64,000 bases of DNA, taken from the NCBI RefSeq assembly GCF_020283565.1, contig NC_060061.1:39779362-39843361 (forward strand). The letters run 5' to 3'. Shown piece by piece: positions 25,246 through 37,685 of this stretch. The notes beneath the pieces were generated by a model. That model had not been told where the DNA came from. It saw only the letters and a list, made by a program, of their open reading frames with translations, and made no database searches. A program made the translations under genes and the position numbers. Every line of letters begins with the position of its first letter. The first letter of the stretch is position 1. This DNA comes from Trifolium pratense. Its lineage: Eukaryota > Streptophyta > Magnoliopsida > Fabales > Fabaceae.

Positions 25246-26677
25246 CACAAATGCACGCTCTCAAGAATCTTATATATGATAAATAGTTCTATCATAAGGC
25301 ATTGGTACCACTACTAATCTTAGTTGGAATGTCTATTTTATGTCAGTGAGGGGTGAGTACGCCGTGCATTCACCATCAAGATTAGTGACAGGAGAGAACA
25401 GAACAAAACATAGAAAGGTTTTTGTAAGCCCTAGGCATAAGCTCAGTACTAACGAAGAGAAGAACAGAAGTCTGCCAAATCCATCAAAGCGAAAACCTTC
25501 TCATTACTCAAATTCTATTCTCCAGGAAGAGATTGGTGCACAAAACAGTTGGCAGTTTGAGGAAAGATATGCTTCTGTTGATAGAAGCTCTGTTACCACT
25601 TCATTCTGTCAAGATTTAGAGGCAGATTTTTCAGTCTTCGGCCGCAAGACTAGAGCTGAAGATCCTTTTAGCGTATTTACTACCCCTAATTACAAGCCTA
25701 GGCCTTCCTTTGGTGGATTTAAAAATGCTGAAAATATGGAAGATTCACCTCCTTGCAATTTTACCTCGGAAAAGTTTTCTTTTGATTGTTCAACTCCATT
25801 CACGAGTTTTCCATCCTGGCCAACCAGCCCAAGTTTATCTCCACAATTTCCCTTCAAAGAAGGGCCTCAAGACAATGGTGCTTTTCATTGCGAGACTTCA
25901 TCTACTGATATGTCAGTACAAGGAAGTGTGAGCAAAGGGGATAGGGAAATCAAATCGAAAAAAGACAGACACAATTTTTTTGAGCAAGATATTTTCATGG
26001 GGGATAATGAATTATCCTCAGAAAAGAAATTGGAAGATGGTCCAATTTCCGATAATCATGTGCATGAAAGTGAAGGCACAGAGGAAACAAATCCTAAGAC
26101 AACAGAGTGTCATGAAACTGCTGATTCTCTTGTTCATGCCGAGGAGATATCATCGTCACTGAAGATACCTGACAAACATGAAAGCCAAGAAGATAACAGA
26201 AAGTATGACTACTTTTAATTCCCATACTTTTTTATCTGGCATAAATGCTGGTGTCAATACCCTCATAATACATATTATATGATATATATGCTAAGGAAAC
26301 TGAAATTTTCACCAGGAACAATTGTAATGCTGAAAAAGAAACTCCCATTAAATGTAAGATTACAGATGGAGGTATGTAATTCACTGGTCATCAATATAAT
26401 TTCTTCTATATTTTGCTCATTGATTGTTTTAAAAATGTGTCTGCTATTCTTCTTTCTTTATACAGAAATGAAAATGAGTCCACCTGAAGGAAGAAACAGG
26501 GTGAATGGAAAACATATTAATGATCAAATTTACTTGTCGTCGGGCCAGGTGATGTTTGAAAGCTATGTCCTTCATTTGCGTGTTCAGAAGGTATTGAACG
26601 GAGCTTGTACAACAACATCCAGATGGAATAACGCCTTCCTCCGAGCCGGTGGCAATAGAATTTCTCATCAGATTTAG
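18455..26677 (+). CDS. HEIP1: HEIP1 homologue (meiotic crossover protein), 18 exons
   Basis: Model exons: 18455-18496, 19007-19029, 19154-19338, 19987-20103, 20211-20259, 20934-21013, 21184-21282, 21770-21824, 22823-22916, 23380-23572, 24008-24167, 24265-24302, 24841-24910, 24991-25059, 25154-25179, 25347-26202, 26316-26371, 26466-26677. Splices are GT-AG and phases close to give 807 aa. The N-terminus carries WMGGSR (residues 4-9), QKQYFEQRKR (23-32) and SLDILNLLNLS (61-71), the signature I recall for plant HEIP1 and animal C12orf40/REDIC1. These proteins work with HEI10/ZMM factors at crossover sites in meiotic nuclei. The rest is Ser/Asn-rich and mostly disordered, with a conserved-looking C-terminus (SYVLHLRVQKVLNG). 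Small exon boundaries are inferred by frame only. Confidence 0.78.
25186..25243. repeat. (CT)n(CA)n compound microsatellite in HEIP1 intron 15
   Basis: About 15 CT units pass directly into about 14 CA units, starting a few bases after the exon 15 splice donor. Length polymorphism is likely. It could serve as an intronic marker. Confidence 0.9.
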
Positions 26678-26691
26678 AGAAAAAAAGGAAC

Positions 26692-26697
26692 AATAAA
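26692..26697 (+). terminator. Polyadenylation signal of HEIP1
   Basis: AATAAA lies 15 bases after the stop codon, unusually close, followed by T-rich sequence. It is a plausible near-upstream element of the cleavage site. Confidence 0.4.
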
Positions 26698-29450
26698 CTA
26701 TTTTCAACTATTTTCTCCTGCGATTCATTGTTAAACAGTTATCTGACTTTCTCAGATATGTTTTAAATTGGTACATCCATACAAGTATGTTCTGTGTTAT
26801 GTGTAGTGTTTAAGGTAAGACTTGCGCATCGAAAAATGTATAGTTTAATGCATACCTAGTACAATGAGAACTCATGATATTGCCAATTAAGTATATTTTA
26901 TAACCGCAATTCATAAATAATTGCGAAATATTGAATTTTTATTGAACATTGGTGTAAAAAATTTACGTGTATGTACCATAAAGATTAATTTTGATGCACT
27001 TTCGATGCAGAACTTTTTACGCGGTTAACCAATCATAAAATATCATTCGTATGTTTTTTTTTTTTTTTTTTTAAGAGCATAACACAAAATACAAGCGTAT
27101 GACAAACAAACATACATACATCAATAACTCTGCCTTATGCAGAATGTCTTCAAAACAACAAAAACATTGCCATCAAATTCATTCACCAAATCAACAATAT
27201 TTCAATTAACAGCTCGAAGCTATCGAATGAGAGAAATAAACTGAAACCTCTAACACCCAACAGCTGCGACTTAGCATTACATGTATATACCCCAAACACC
27301 ACTAGTAATATGCTATCTCCTTTTGCTGCAGAAAAAATAACATATCATTTCACCCACTGATCATTATTTCCATCCTATTTTTTCCTTAAAAGTAGTAGGA
27401 GTATCAGGTTTGAATAACAATATGCATATGCAATGTCCCTAGCCTTCTGGGACCAAAATCGGTGCTTTATTGTGTATAAATTATAATAATTAAAAAATTA
27501 CCTTAAGTCCTAATTTGACAAATATTTCACTTTTTCAAAATAAAAATTCAAAATTGTATTTATAAAAAAAACCCGGACAGAAAATTACTCAACCATATAA
27601 GCTCTAGTAATTAATAAGATACATGGTTTTGTCACTTGACAAAACAACACAAGCTTTTTTAATTTTTATTCAGAACTTTTAATTATAAGTAAAAATAACT
27701 TAAAAAGTTCCGTGAGCTTAGCTCAGTTGACAGAGACATTTCATTATATATGCAGGAGATCGGAGTTCGAACTTCGATCATCCCACTTATCCACCTTTAA
27801 GGCATGTTTGAATTGATGGAATGGACTGGAAAGGGATATGGATTCGAATAATGTTCCATTTGTTTGGATTTGAAAAATAATAATGAAATAAGATGGAATG
27901 AATTTCATCTCATACAACCACTTACCTTCAATTTTGTTCCTCTCCTTTTTAAAAATGGAATGGAAGATTTATTTCATTCCGCTCCATCTCATTTCACTCC
28001 ACCCTATTTCGTTCCGATCTTGTTCACTAAGTGAATTCTTTCAAATTTGGAAGTAGGAAATCTAGGATTAGAATTATTAAATAACTTAATTATTAGATAA
28101 CTTAATTTTAGATTAAAAGAGAAGGAAAAAAATGCAGAGGGGTGATTCTAGGAAAAAAAATGACCTAAAACCACCCTTCACAGGTGAATGAAGATGAAAA
28201 AAGCCTAAAGAAAAGGTGGAACTTCTCACTCTAAAAGAAAGCTAGTTTTATGGTTTAACCTATCATCTTTTGTTTGTGTTAAATTGAAGTTAAATGGTTT
28301 GATAAATAACTTAATTTTAATATTTAATAATAAAAATAAAAAAGTTTTAAAAAGGTAAACACAATTCAAACCTCTGTCTAACTCGATTCAATGAATCTCA
28401 ATTATATGGATATCGTCTCCTCCCAAATGAAAATGGACATACTCAAATTTTTTAGAATCATAATGTCTCAACTCAGCGACATTGAATGACACCAAAACTC
28501 AACATTGATGGATGCATTCTCGTAATGGCCACACATCTATGTTCCAACGACACTACCGCTCCTCGATTGTGTACAAATGTGTTCTCCCCAATACCAAAAA
28601 GTGCACATTTATAATTCTATAAACCTTTCATTCTATATTCTCATACTAACTTGAGCGTCAAAGTATCTACACTCCCATCAATTTTAATTCAACTTTGACG
28701 TTTCATTTGCTCAAAGTTAGTCACCTTTTAATTTTCTATAACTTTCTCATAAGTACTCTTCAAATAACCCAAAATAAAATTCATATACATCAACGATGTA
28801 ATTTATTTTGAACAATATTTGTTAGTTAAACTGTTGGATTATCAAAAATAAATTAACTTAATTAATATTTTCAATATAATTCTTTTTCTGTTCGACAAAT
28901 GTGAAAATTTTCTTATTGAGTAGAACACAATGATTGACTTTGATTATACCTAACTCAATATCTAACTTAACATACATCGAAATTGTTGTAATTTTTTTTA
29001 AAAGACTCGGACAAAATTGTGCTCATAATATAATACCGATAAGATAACAATGCATATGCATGATAATTGATAATTCATTCACTCGATAAATTCTGAAAAA
29101 AAAAATGATAATTCATAAACTCCATTTCTTTCTTTTTATTGTTTACAAATGCCACCTCACCTTACATGTAACATGTGCAATGCAAGCACGAACACATGTT
29201 TCACCTAATAATACCAATGGACTCATGGATGAGACAACTACAATCACTTCTCCAATGTCGCATTCACAAACAACTCTCTCACACAACCCAAAACATTATC
29301 ACACACACTATCCTCAAACTACAGTAATAATAGAAAACACAGTTGTTTTAATTTTAAATAAAAAAATAAAAACAAAATTAATTAAACTAACAACTTGTTG
29401 CATTTATCATTTATGTTATGCAACAAAATGAGTTAATTAAGGTTAAAGCG
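26698..29450. other. HEIP1-VAL1 intergenic region
   Basis: No gene is seen. It contains an oligo-T run at about 27054-27073, a tRNA-like SINE piece (27709-27800) and a MITE-like AT-rich block around 27806-28035 with inverted GGAATGGA/TTCCATTC words. An ATGCATGA word near 29052 contains the RY core. Short frames such as the T/H-rich one at 29105-29431 look like composition artefacts. Confidence 0.5.
27709..27800 (+). repeat. tRNA-derived SINE-like fragment
   Basis: CCGTGAGCTTAGCTCAGTTG contains an A-box-like word, and GAGTTCGAACTTC matches a B box, spaced about as in tRNA promoters. No clean cloverleaf forms, so it is not a tRNA gene. A related copy in the opposite orientation is at 30606-30720. 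Confidence 0.55.
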
Positions 29451-29473
29451 GTGGGGTGTATATGTGAGTGTCG

Positions 29474-29514
29474 TGCATGCATTTTATGCATCTGTTGCTG
29501 TTGCTTTGCATGCA
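29474..29514. promoter_or_regulatory. Paired RY motifs (TGCATGCA) upstream of VAL1
   Basis: Two perfect palindromes TGCATGCA lie at 29474-29481 and 29507-29514, just before a CT-rich leader (29519-29570) that probably marks the transcription start. TGCATG is the RY core bound by B3 proteins of the VAL and LEC2/ABI3/FUS3 groups. Self- or cross-regulation is inferred. Confidence 0.55.
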
Positions 29515-29972
29515 CTCACACACTCTCTCTCCTCTTTCTCTCTCTACAGAGTCTCTCCCTCAAATCCCATACCCATCAACACGTTTTCTCTCTCTAAAAA
29601 ACAAAGGTCAATCCCCATTTCTTCTTCACTTCATTGCTTATGTAATTTACAGATGATGTTTTTTTGATGCAGAGATACATAAAAAAAACATAAATTTGTG
29701 TTCTTTTTAGTTCATGTGAATGACCCATTCCTAGGTTTTGTTTTGGGGGTGTTAAGGTTAAGTCAAAGGTTGTCTTCGTTGTTTTTTTTTTTTTTTTTTT
29801 TTTTGGATTTGATTTTTTTTTTGCCCCTTTGTTGTTTTTGATGTAAATTTTGAAACTTTATGCATGGATGTGAGATATTAATGACTTTATGAATTATGGG
29901 TCAAAGTGATTTTGATTTGATTTTGACTTTGGTTTTTGTTTATTTAACAGTTGAAATTTGGAATTTTGATTC

Positions 29973-32900
29973 ATGGGTTCTGACATTGGTATCGTGAATG
30001 GTTCGTGTGTTCATGAATGGAAGAGAGGTTGGCCTCTACGATCTGGTGGATTTGCTCAACTTTGCTTCAAGTGCGGGTAAATAATTTCACTTATTTTTCT
30101 TTCAATTTCATCTATTAATCGATTTTGGGGTGATTAGATTCTAAGAGAGTCAGAGGGTAGTTTTAGTTTTGGGGATAATAGTTTTGAATTTTGATTCGCG
30201 TGATAATTGATTTTGTTTTTGAATATTAATTTTTTGGGTTTTTCATAATCTAATTGGATATGTAATAATGTTCAACTATATCTTTGTTTACATTTCCTAG
30301 ATTTTCTGATTTTGTGTTTGTGTGCACTAATTATAACCAAACAGCTTATATTTTCGTCACTAACATTATTTCCATATATATGTAGTAGTACATTTCTGTT
30401 TTTTTTTAGGTAAGTACATTTCTGTTAATAATAACATTATAAGTGCATGATTCTAAGAACAATATTTATACTATAATGTGATAAGAATCTATGTTTGTGA
30501 TTATGTATTGTGGAGGCGTGTAGGAAATGAGAAATATTGTAATTATTTTTGTTTGATGATGAGGATCAATGTATCTAATTTGGGAAATTTTGCTTTTTTT
30601 GGTCAAGTAGTCTAGTGACTAGAAATTCACCCTTAAAGGTGAATAAGTGGAGTGTCCGGGGTTCAAACCCCGACTCCTAAAATGCGATGTCTCTACCAAC
30701 TGAGCTAAACTCACGGGGACATTTGGGAAATTTTTCTAATGACCAAATTAGAAGGGTTTTTCCCGGGGATATATAGGATAAGACTTGAGAAATAAGTAAT
30801 TTTTTTTGTTAGTAGTAAAATTGTTATTAATGTATTTCGTTTTTTTTCTGGACTAAATTAATGTATTTCGTTTTTATTTGATACATATATTGACTAATTT
30901 TTCGGCTTCTTTCTGTCATATTAGATTTGTGGAGGAATGGAAGTGTGACATCATTGACTCATTGTAAGTGTAGTAATATGGTAATTTTAGATGCCAATGT
31001 GGCAAATATATTTCTTCCTCTGCTCATATCTTCCATATGTGTTATACTTTTAATTTTAATAATCTTACTATGTGTTTTGATCAGTAATAATTCATTTATT
31101 AATTCTTTGTTTTCTCTCCATGTGTTCTAGATCTGCTTATGAGAATTCAGTTTTCTGTAATAAATTCCACCGTCAACAAACTGGTTGGCGAGAATGTAAC
31201 TTTTGCAAGAAGGTAAAGTGATGGTCTTTTTTATTTGAATTCTATTTAGACGTTCACTTTCTTTCGTCAGTCATTGAAGTCTCATTGAAGTCTGTTTGAC
31301 TTGGTTTTGCAGCCTATTCACTGTGGATGCATAGTATCTAGATCTCTGTTCGAGTATCTTGACTTCGGTGGTATAGGTTGTGTTAGCTGTGTAAAAACTT
31401 CCCAACATAATATGGTAAGATTAATATGGATACTTTCATGTTTAAATTTTGTTTCACATTTGTAACCTATGGCAAATTTTTGTTTAACGCAACTAGTTTT
31501 GTTCTGTGTTGTTTGTTGTTAAATCTTGTTTGCTCCTCCATGTCTAAATAACTAAATTTTATTCACATTGTTGAAGACAATATTGGTCTCTAGGATTAGC
31601 GTTTTGTGACTATTTTAGTGATATGCTATTGTTTCCAAGAATGATCTGTTGGCCGTGTTTTGATAAACAACTTAATTAAGTGCATGTAGCATAAACACTT
31701 ATCATACAAGTGCTTATGTATAAGCTATTTCTATAATAAAGATAAAATTATTTCAAACTATTTTCATATAAGCTATAAGCTCTTTTCATAAGATATCCTA
31801 GAGAGCTTATGGAAATAACCTGAAAACAACTTATAGACATGTCATAAGCTATTTCCATAAGTTCTCTCGAACAGTCTCACGAGTGCTTATGCCGGTAGAT
31901 AAACTCAAATGAGCCAATATAAATGGTTTATTTTTTTAGTTATGTTCAACAAATTGTTGCTGTGTTCTTGTTGGTTCTTTTTGGTGTCTTTTTGCCTTGG
32001 TATTCTATTAGTGCAGTTATTGACATATATAATCGGTAATAGTTCGAAATAATGTGTATTATGCAGTTGGATTATATGACACAGTTTCATAGGTTTCTTT
32101 TATTTGATGTTTTTCCGCAGATTCGTAATACTGAAAATCCTAAATGGCCTGTTTCATTGACCCAGAATAATGCAAGGGATATGAGTTCTGCTCATTTTGA
32201 TGGCAGACTGTTTGCGAGTAATGTTGATGAAGGAAAGCTTATGCAATTATGCAGAGTCGTTGAAGCTAGTGAATCCATCCATATGAATCATGCTCCGAGA
32301 GACAACATTATTACATCCAACGGGAAAAACAATCAAGAAGTTAAGCCTTCATTCAGGGAAGGGGATACTGGTTTTTCAAATGTGATTAAACCGTCTATTC
32401 AATCATTAACTTTTTCTACATTAGAAAATAATAGACCAACATGGGAGATGAAAAACATGCACGAATCAAATGCAAAGCCGTCTTTGAATATGTGTTTGGG
32501 AAATCCGTCAGGGAACAACTCTTTCCCTCTTTCTGCTGGAGAGAATATAGAAGGAAGACTTGAAGGAAAAGTTTCTCCTCCCTTTCATCAAGGGCCGAGA
32601 TCTCGCCCTATACTGCCCAAACTATTGAAGACTGGCCTTACCATGAATGGAGAAACTGAAAAAGGGTCAACTTCTCAACCACGTATTGCCCGGCCTCCTG
32701 GTGATGGGAGGGGCAAGAATCAGTTACTTCCTAGATATTGGCCTAGGATTACAGATCAGGAGCTGGAGCGTTTGTCTGGAGAGTATCCTTTACATTCACA
32801 TAAAATTTTAGAGGATGGATAAGTTACTCCAGGAGTAACTCTTGAGTCTTGAGCAAAGTTACTCCATTTAAACCTCTTTTTTTTTAATATCTTCAGTAAT

Positions 32901-35900
32901 AAAAATATAAAGTTGATTTGTTGAAAGTTTCCCTTGACAATGTTACCAGTTTGAAATCCACTGTAGTTCCATTGTTTGAGAAGGTGTTGAGTGCCAGTGA
33001 TGCAGGTCGAATTGGTCGTCTTGTTCTCCCAAAAGCCTGTGCCGAGGTTTGCTTATATTTTTATTTATCTTTTTCTGCACGAGTCTAGCACTGTTTTCTG
33101 TAGATTTTATTTTATATTATATTAATGAGACATCTGATAAAGTTGTATACGAATTGCAGGCTTATTTTCCTCATATTTCACATTCTGAAGGCCTTCCTTT
33201 GCGGGTCCAAGATGTAAAGGGGAATGAATGGACTTTTCAGTTCAGATTTTGGCCTAATAACAACAGCAGGATGTATGTATTGGAGGGTGTGACCCCTTGC
33301 ATACAGGCCATGGAGTTACGTGCTGGTGATACCGGTATGCATCATTCCAGGGAACTATACTTGCACACACTTATTCTATCACACCCTTATAGAATTAATC
33401 CGTTGCATATTATTTATGGATTATTATGTATAGTCAAACCTGATATGTTCTTACTCGAGACTCGAGAGGCTTAAGTTTTCTGGAAATTTTGAAGTAACTA
33501 TTCTTTTAAATGATATCTCTTTTGCAGTTACATTTAGTCGGATAGATCCTGGGGGAAAACTTGTTATTGGTTTCCGAAAGTCATCAAATTCCACAGATAT
33601 GCAGGTTGGTCACAAAATTTTCCATTTTACTATGGTATTTTCTTCGAATTATACATTTTGTTGTTGTTGGTGAATATGATTAACGGTTATTGTTTAAATA
33701 GGATGCTTCTCCATCTTCACATTCTAATGGCCTTTCTGCAAAGGGAGCCACCTTTTCTGGTGGAGCTGATAATCTTCCATCGAGAAGTAATTGTGGTGAT
33801 TTTCTCCGTTCACCAAAAGGGAACGGGGAACTTCTCTTAAATGGACATCCGGAATCTCCGCATTTGGGTACAGGAGCTGCTGGTTTGCTAAAAACTGAAA
33901 ATTGCGAGATGACAAACAATAATTCACTGGATCAAAAAATTTCAGCTTTAGAGAAGAAGAGGACTCGGAATATTGGACTTAAAAGTAAGAGATTGCTTAT
34001 TGGTAATGACGATGCTATGGAGTTGAGACTTACATGGGAAGAAGCGCAGGACTTGCTTCGTCCACCGCCTAGTGTCAAGCCAAGCATTGTCACAATTGAA
34101 GACCAAGTATTTGAAGAATATGATGTAAGTGTTACAATTTCCAACAATCCAAATTTTGTTCATACATTAGCTATTATGAGCTGTGTATATGGACTGACAA
34201 TGTTCAAATTTATGTTACGTTGCTAATTTATGTCACAACGATGGTTCATTTCATTTAGGAGCCCCCGGTTTTTGGAAAGAGAACAATATTCAGCGCCTCT
34301 TCATCTGGGTAAGAGTCCAAACTTTTTCAATATTTGGATTGACTTATTTGAGCTTATTGTGAGACTGTTTCAGAGAGTTTATGGAAATAGTTTATGACAA
34401 ATTCATAAGTTGTTTTCAGCTTATTTCCATAAGCTCTACATGATAGCTTATGAAAACAACTAATAGCTTGTATGAAAATAGTCAGACTTTATTTTATGTT
34501 TTTTTAAAGAAATAGTTTACACGTAAGCACTTATATGATAGATGCTTAAATTGTAAATACAAACAGGGCAGTCTTACCTATATATTTCTTTGAACAGCTG
34601 ACAACAGTTTGATATTTCGTTGAATAATATGAAAACAGTTTGAGTAAGTCATTTTCACGAGTTTTTCTGAACACTTAGACACATATTATGTCGTATGTAA
34701 GTTGAAATAAGCTGTTTCAAACATTCCTTTGATCCTATTTATGTTTCATGAAAGCATTTGGACTTGTTATAAAGATGCGGTGAGTAAATTTTAAACTTTT
34801 GATCTGAGTATGTTAACTATTTTATCCAGGATGAAGGAACAATGGGCTCAATGTGATGATTGTTCTAAATGGAGAAAGTTGCCGGTTGATGTTCTTCTTC
34901 CTCCCAAGTGGACATGTTCTGAAAATGTTTGGGATACAAGCAGGTACTTCATCATTATCATTACTACTCTATTTGGAATTTAGATCACTTCTTCACGAGT
35001 TCGTAATAAAATATTTTACGATTTTTTTGTGGACATTATTTTGTCAGATCTTCATGTTCTGCACCAGAGGAGCTGAGCTCAAGAGAATTAGAAAATCTTA
35101 TGAAAACCAGCAAAGGTATGATTCTGTTGTCTGTATTTTAGATAAGCTTAATTTGCATGTCATGTGTGAGATTCGGGAGTGGAGTGCTAAGTAGGTATAG
35201 GGTTCGATCCCCATTCCTAACATAATACTCATAATTACCAAAAATACTAATTTTCTGTTTCAAAAAAATGTTTTGAGATTCGGTCAAAGTTATGTTGCTT
35301 TTTAAATGCAAAGTTGATTGAATATTTATAATGAACGATGACGATGCATCCATGAAAGTTCTGCATTCATGATATTGTCTGGATGTGTTGAATTGTGTCG
35401 GCATCATTAGCGCTTGTCAATTTCTTGGCTTCTAAATTTAAATTTGTGTATGCACTAATGACAATCTGTGTAACCTTCTGGCTGCATTTGGTGTTTCGTA
35501 GATTTTAAGAAGCGACGGATTGTAGAAAACAGCAAGTTGATCCAAGAACACGAGCCTTCTGGCTTAGATGCTCTCGCCAGTTTAGCAGTCTTAGGAGAAA
35601 ATCTCATTGACCCTACTGATTCCTCAGCCGGAGCCACCACTAAACATCCTAGACATCGCCCAGGCTGCTCTTGTATTGTGTGCATTCAGCCCCCAAGTGG
35701 AAAAGGAAGACACAAGCCAACATGTACTTGCAACGTGTGCACGACCGTGAAGCGTCGGTTCAAAACTCTTATGCTCCGCAAGAAGAAACGCCAGTCAGAG
35801 CGGGAAGCAGATGCCGCTGCCAAGAAAGATCAAATTCGCAAAAAAGACGATGACTTAAATACCAATGGTGGAGCATCAAGAGATGATGCAAATCCTTTGG

Positions 35901-36247
35901 AAAAAGAGGGAGGTTTAAATAGAAGTCAAACCGAGGTTGGTGAGTCCAGTGCTGGAAAGATAGATCTGAATAGTGATCCAAACCGCGAAGACTCACAATT
36001 GGATAATATCGCAAAACTTCGTCGTGAACTATCGGAACGTATGAATATGAACCAAAATGTTGGTCTAAGAACCATTAATACTGAAGTGCAGGAAGGTCAG
36101 CAGCATTCTTCTTTGGTCACTCAATCTAATGGTGAAGATAAGAGACACTTGTCCGATGATAGAAGCATTGCATCCATTATCTTAAACAAAGAAAGAAGAG
36201 ATGAAGTATACAATCAATCAAATGAAAGTCAAAACAATATGTCTTAA
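29973..36247 (+). CDS. VAL1: VAL1/HSI2-type B3-domain transcriptional repressor, 12 exons
   Basis: Model exons: 29973-30076, 31131-31212, 31313-31414, 32121-32782, 32950-33046, 33160-33334, 33528-33604, 33702-34124, 34259-34308, 34830-34943, 35048-35115, 35502-36247 (899 aa). An acceptor-like AG at 29949-29950 suggests a 5' leader intron. Domains: N-terminal Cys/His zinc region (about 11-90: [27 protein letters not shown]); B3 domain (about 317-435: [37 protein letters not shown]); CW zinc finger (about 593-640: [21 protein letters not shown]); Cys-rich segment (about 707-731); EAR repression motif DLNSDP (806-811). Known VAL1 binds RY sites, reads H3 methylation and recruits Polycomb and HDAC to silence embryo genes and FLC. 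The gene lies directly downstream of HEIP1. Confidence 0.9.
30606..30720 (-). repeat. tRNA-derived SINE-like fragment in VAL1 intron 1
   Basis: On the minus strand GTCCCCGTGAGTTTAGCTCA and GGGGTTTGAACCCC form A- and B-box-like words. It is the same family as 27709-27800. It ends near GGTCAAGTAGTCTAGTGACT, commonly attached to this repeat. It is not a functional tRNA. Confidence 0.55.
31653..31919. mobile_element. MITE in VAL1 intron 3
   Basis: It starts with GTGTTTTGATAAACAACTTA and ends with AGATAAACTCAAATGAGCCA. Inside are repeated ATAAGCTATTTCCATAAG words able to fold back. A related element lies in intron 9 in the reverse sense. Confidence 0.5.
34334..34570. mobile_element. MITE of the same family in VAL1 intron 9 (inverted)
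   Basis: It begins TTGGATTGACTTATTTGAGC and contains GCTTATTTCCATAAGCT and CATAAGTTGTTTTCAGC, the complements of words in the intron 3 element. It ends near ATACAAACAGGGCA. Confidence 0.5.
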
Positions 36248-37086
36248 AAGAATTTTTTCCCATCCCCTTGTTTGAGCTGAAATTTTTATACTTTTTTCCT
36301 CACTTGTACTTGTATAGTATATATTTTACTTTATTTTTCAAAAGGGTTGTAAAAGATACTTCTTTCTTGTGAAAAGAATGTAATTTTGTTTTCTTTATCT
36401 TCATAGTATGTTTGGTCATGGAAATGAATCTTGCACATTTGTTTCTTTTTGTCATTTTTATTTAAGAATGGAAGAAGCATAAACAATGTATTATATTTGT
36501 CTCTTCCCTTGTCCATATGTTTATTTCTCTTGGTGAAGAGAAGAAAGTTAAATTGATAATTATATTCTAGACAAAATTACACCACGGTTATTCAAGATAT
36601 ACGTAAAAAACTTGACCTAATACTTTCTCTATTGTTGCCCAAGTGTGTAACTAACCCATAACAAATTGAGTTATTATGATTCATTTATAACTATAATTTC
36701 TTCACATGGTGTTTAGATTTTCTTTTTTGATAATACAAAATTATTCTTCAATAGTAATTTTTATTAATAATTAAGAAATTTTAATAAAAAGTTACTGCAC
36801 TACTCTCTACAAACCAATGTTTTCTTTTCTAAATTGTATGTTACATTTAAGCTTGATTGTAACTGAGATTTCAAGTATCTTCTTTTTCAGCCACCAATTT
36901 TCAATGAGATTTCATGTATTGATGTAAATATGAGAAAGTGAAAACATCACTAAACAAAATGTTGATACTAGTATATCATTACAAAAAGAATGTCATTCAA
37001 TCTAACTGGGCTATAGCCTTATAAGAGGTTCTATACGAAGGAGCTCCAAAAATGCAATGCATACATAGTCAAGACCATTTTATCTG
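36248..37086. other. VAL1 downstream region
   Basis: Probable VAL1 3' untranslated region and flank. Positions 36419-36620 also occur in the duplicated VAL1 fragment at 47.8-48.0 kb, which proves that the copied block extended past the gene. No other gene is seen. The Copia element begins at 37087. Confidence 0.5.
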
Positions 37087-37276
37087 TGTGAATAAGGAGT
37101 TGACTTGTCCTCTTAATTATAATTATTAGTTGGTTTCTAGAATAAGGAAAACAAATCAAATATTCATTTGTTCTCATTAAATGTAATTATTTAGTGTAAT
37201 TACCTGTATAACTTTGTAACCTCTATATATACAAGAAATAGCAATGAGAAAGGCATCAAGCCAATAATTCTTGACA
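37087..37276 (+). repeat. 5' LTR of the Copia element
   Basis: 190 bp, with TATATATACAAG (about 37225) as probable TATA box. It ends in TTGACA directly before the tRNA-Met primer site at 37277. Confidence 0.9.
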
Positions 37277-37685
37277 TGGTATCATTAGGGTTTCGATCCA
37301 ACTTGTGAGTTTTTACGTTAATCTTGGCTTTATTCAGCGACACCCCACTGGTTCGCTCTTGAAATTGTTTCTGCCGTTTCATTTTTTGTTGTTGCTCTTG
37401 CTCTCCGCCGTCGTCGTACAATCACATCCTGGTGTGATTCGTTTTGTTCACAATTTCTCGGCTTCGATTTGGGATTCTTTTTCGTGCACTCTAATCGCAC
37501 ACGTCTGTTTTGTTTGCTGCTACAGTGCCGCGTTTGCTACAGTGTCGCGTTGCTACAGTACCATGTTTGCTACAGTACCGCACTGCTACAGTGTTCTGTT
37601 TGTGTTGTTTTCTGCTAAGCTCCTGCTTCTGATATTGTTGGAATTTTCAAGGTTCCCTTTTTACCACTATTGTAGCATTGTTTTC

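Noticed and set aside
27709..27800. tRNA gene
   Set aside because: A- and B-box words are present, but no acceptor or anticodon stem pairs properly. Similar pieces occur elsewhere as repeats.
29105..29431. 108-codon plus-strand frame before VAL1
   Set aside because: Low-complexity T/H-rich sequence with no domain, start context or splice pattern. It lies in the promoter region.
32052..32822. Unspliced 256-codon frame as a separate gene
   Set aside because: It is VAL1 exon 4 with flanking intron. The donor at 32783 and acceptor at 32949 restore the B3 frame.
35180..35215. B-box-like GGGTTCGATCCCC in VAL1 intron 11
   Set aside because: An isolated word without an A box or extended match to the SINE family. 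Too little to call.
37305..37685. Longer start for the Copia polyprotein
   Set aside because: The first codons need a non-ATG start and give a hydrophobic, repeat-encoded leader. The ATG at 37686 directly precedes the usual Gag beginning.
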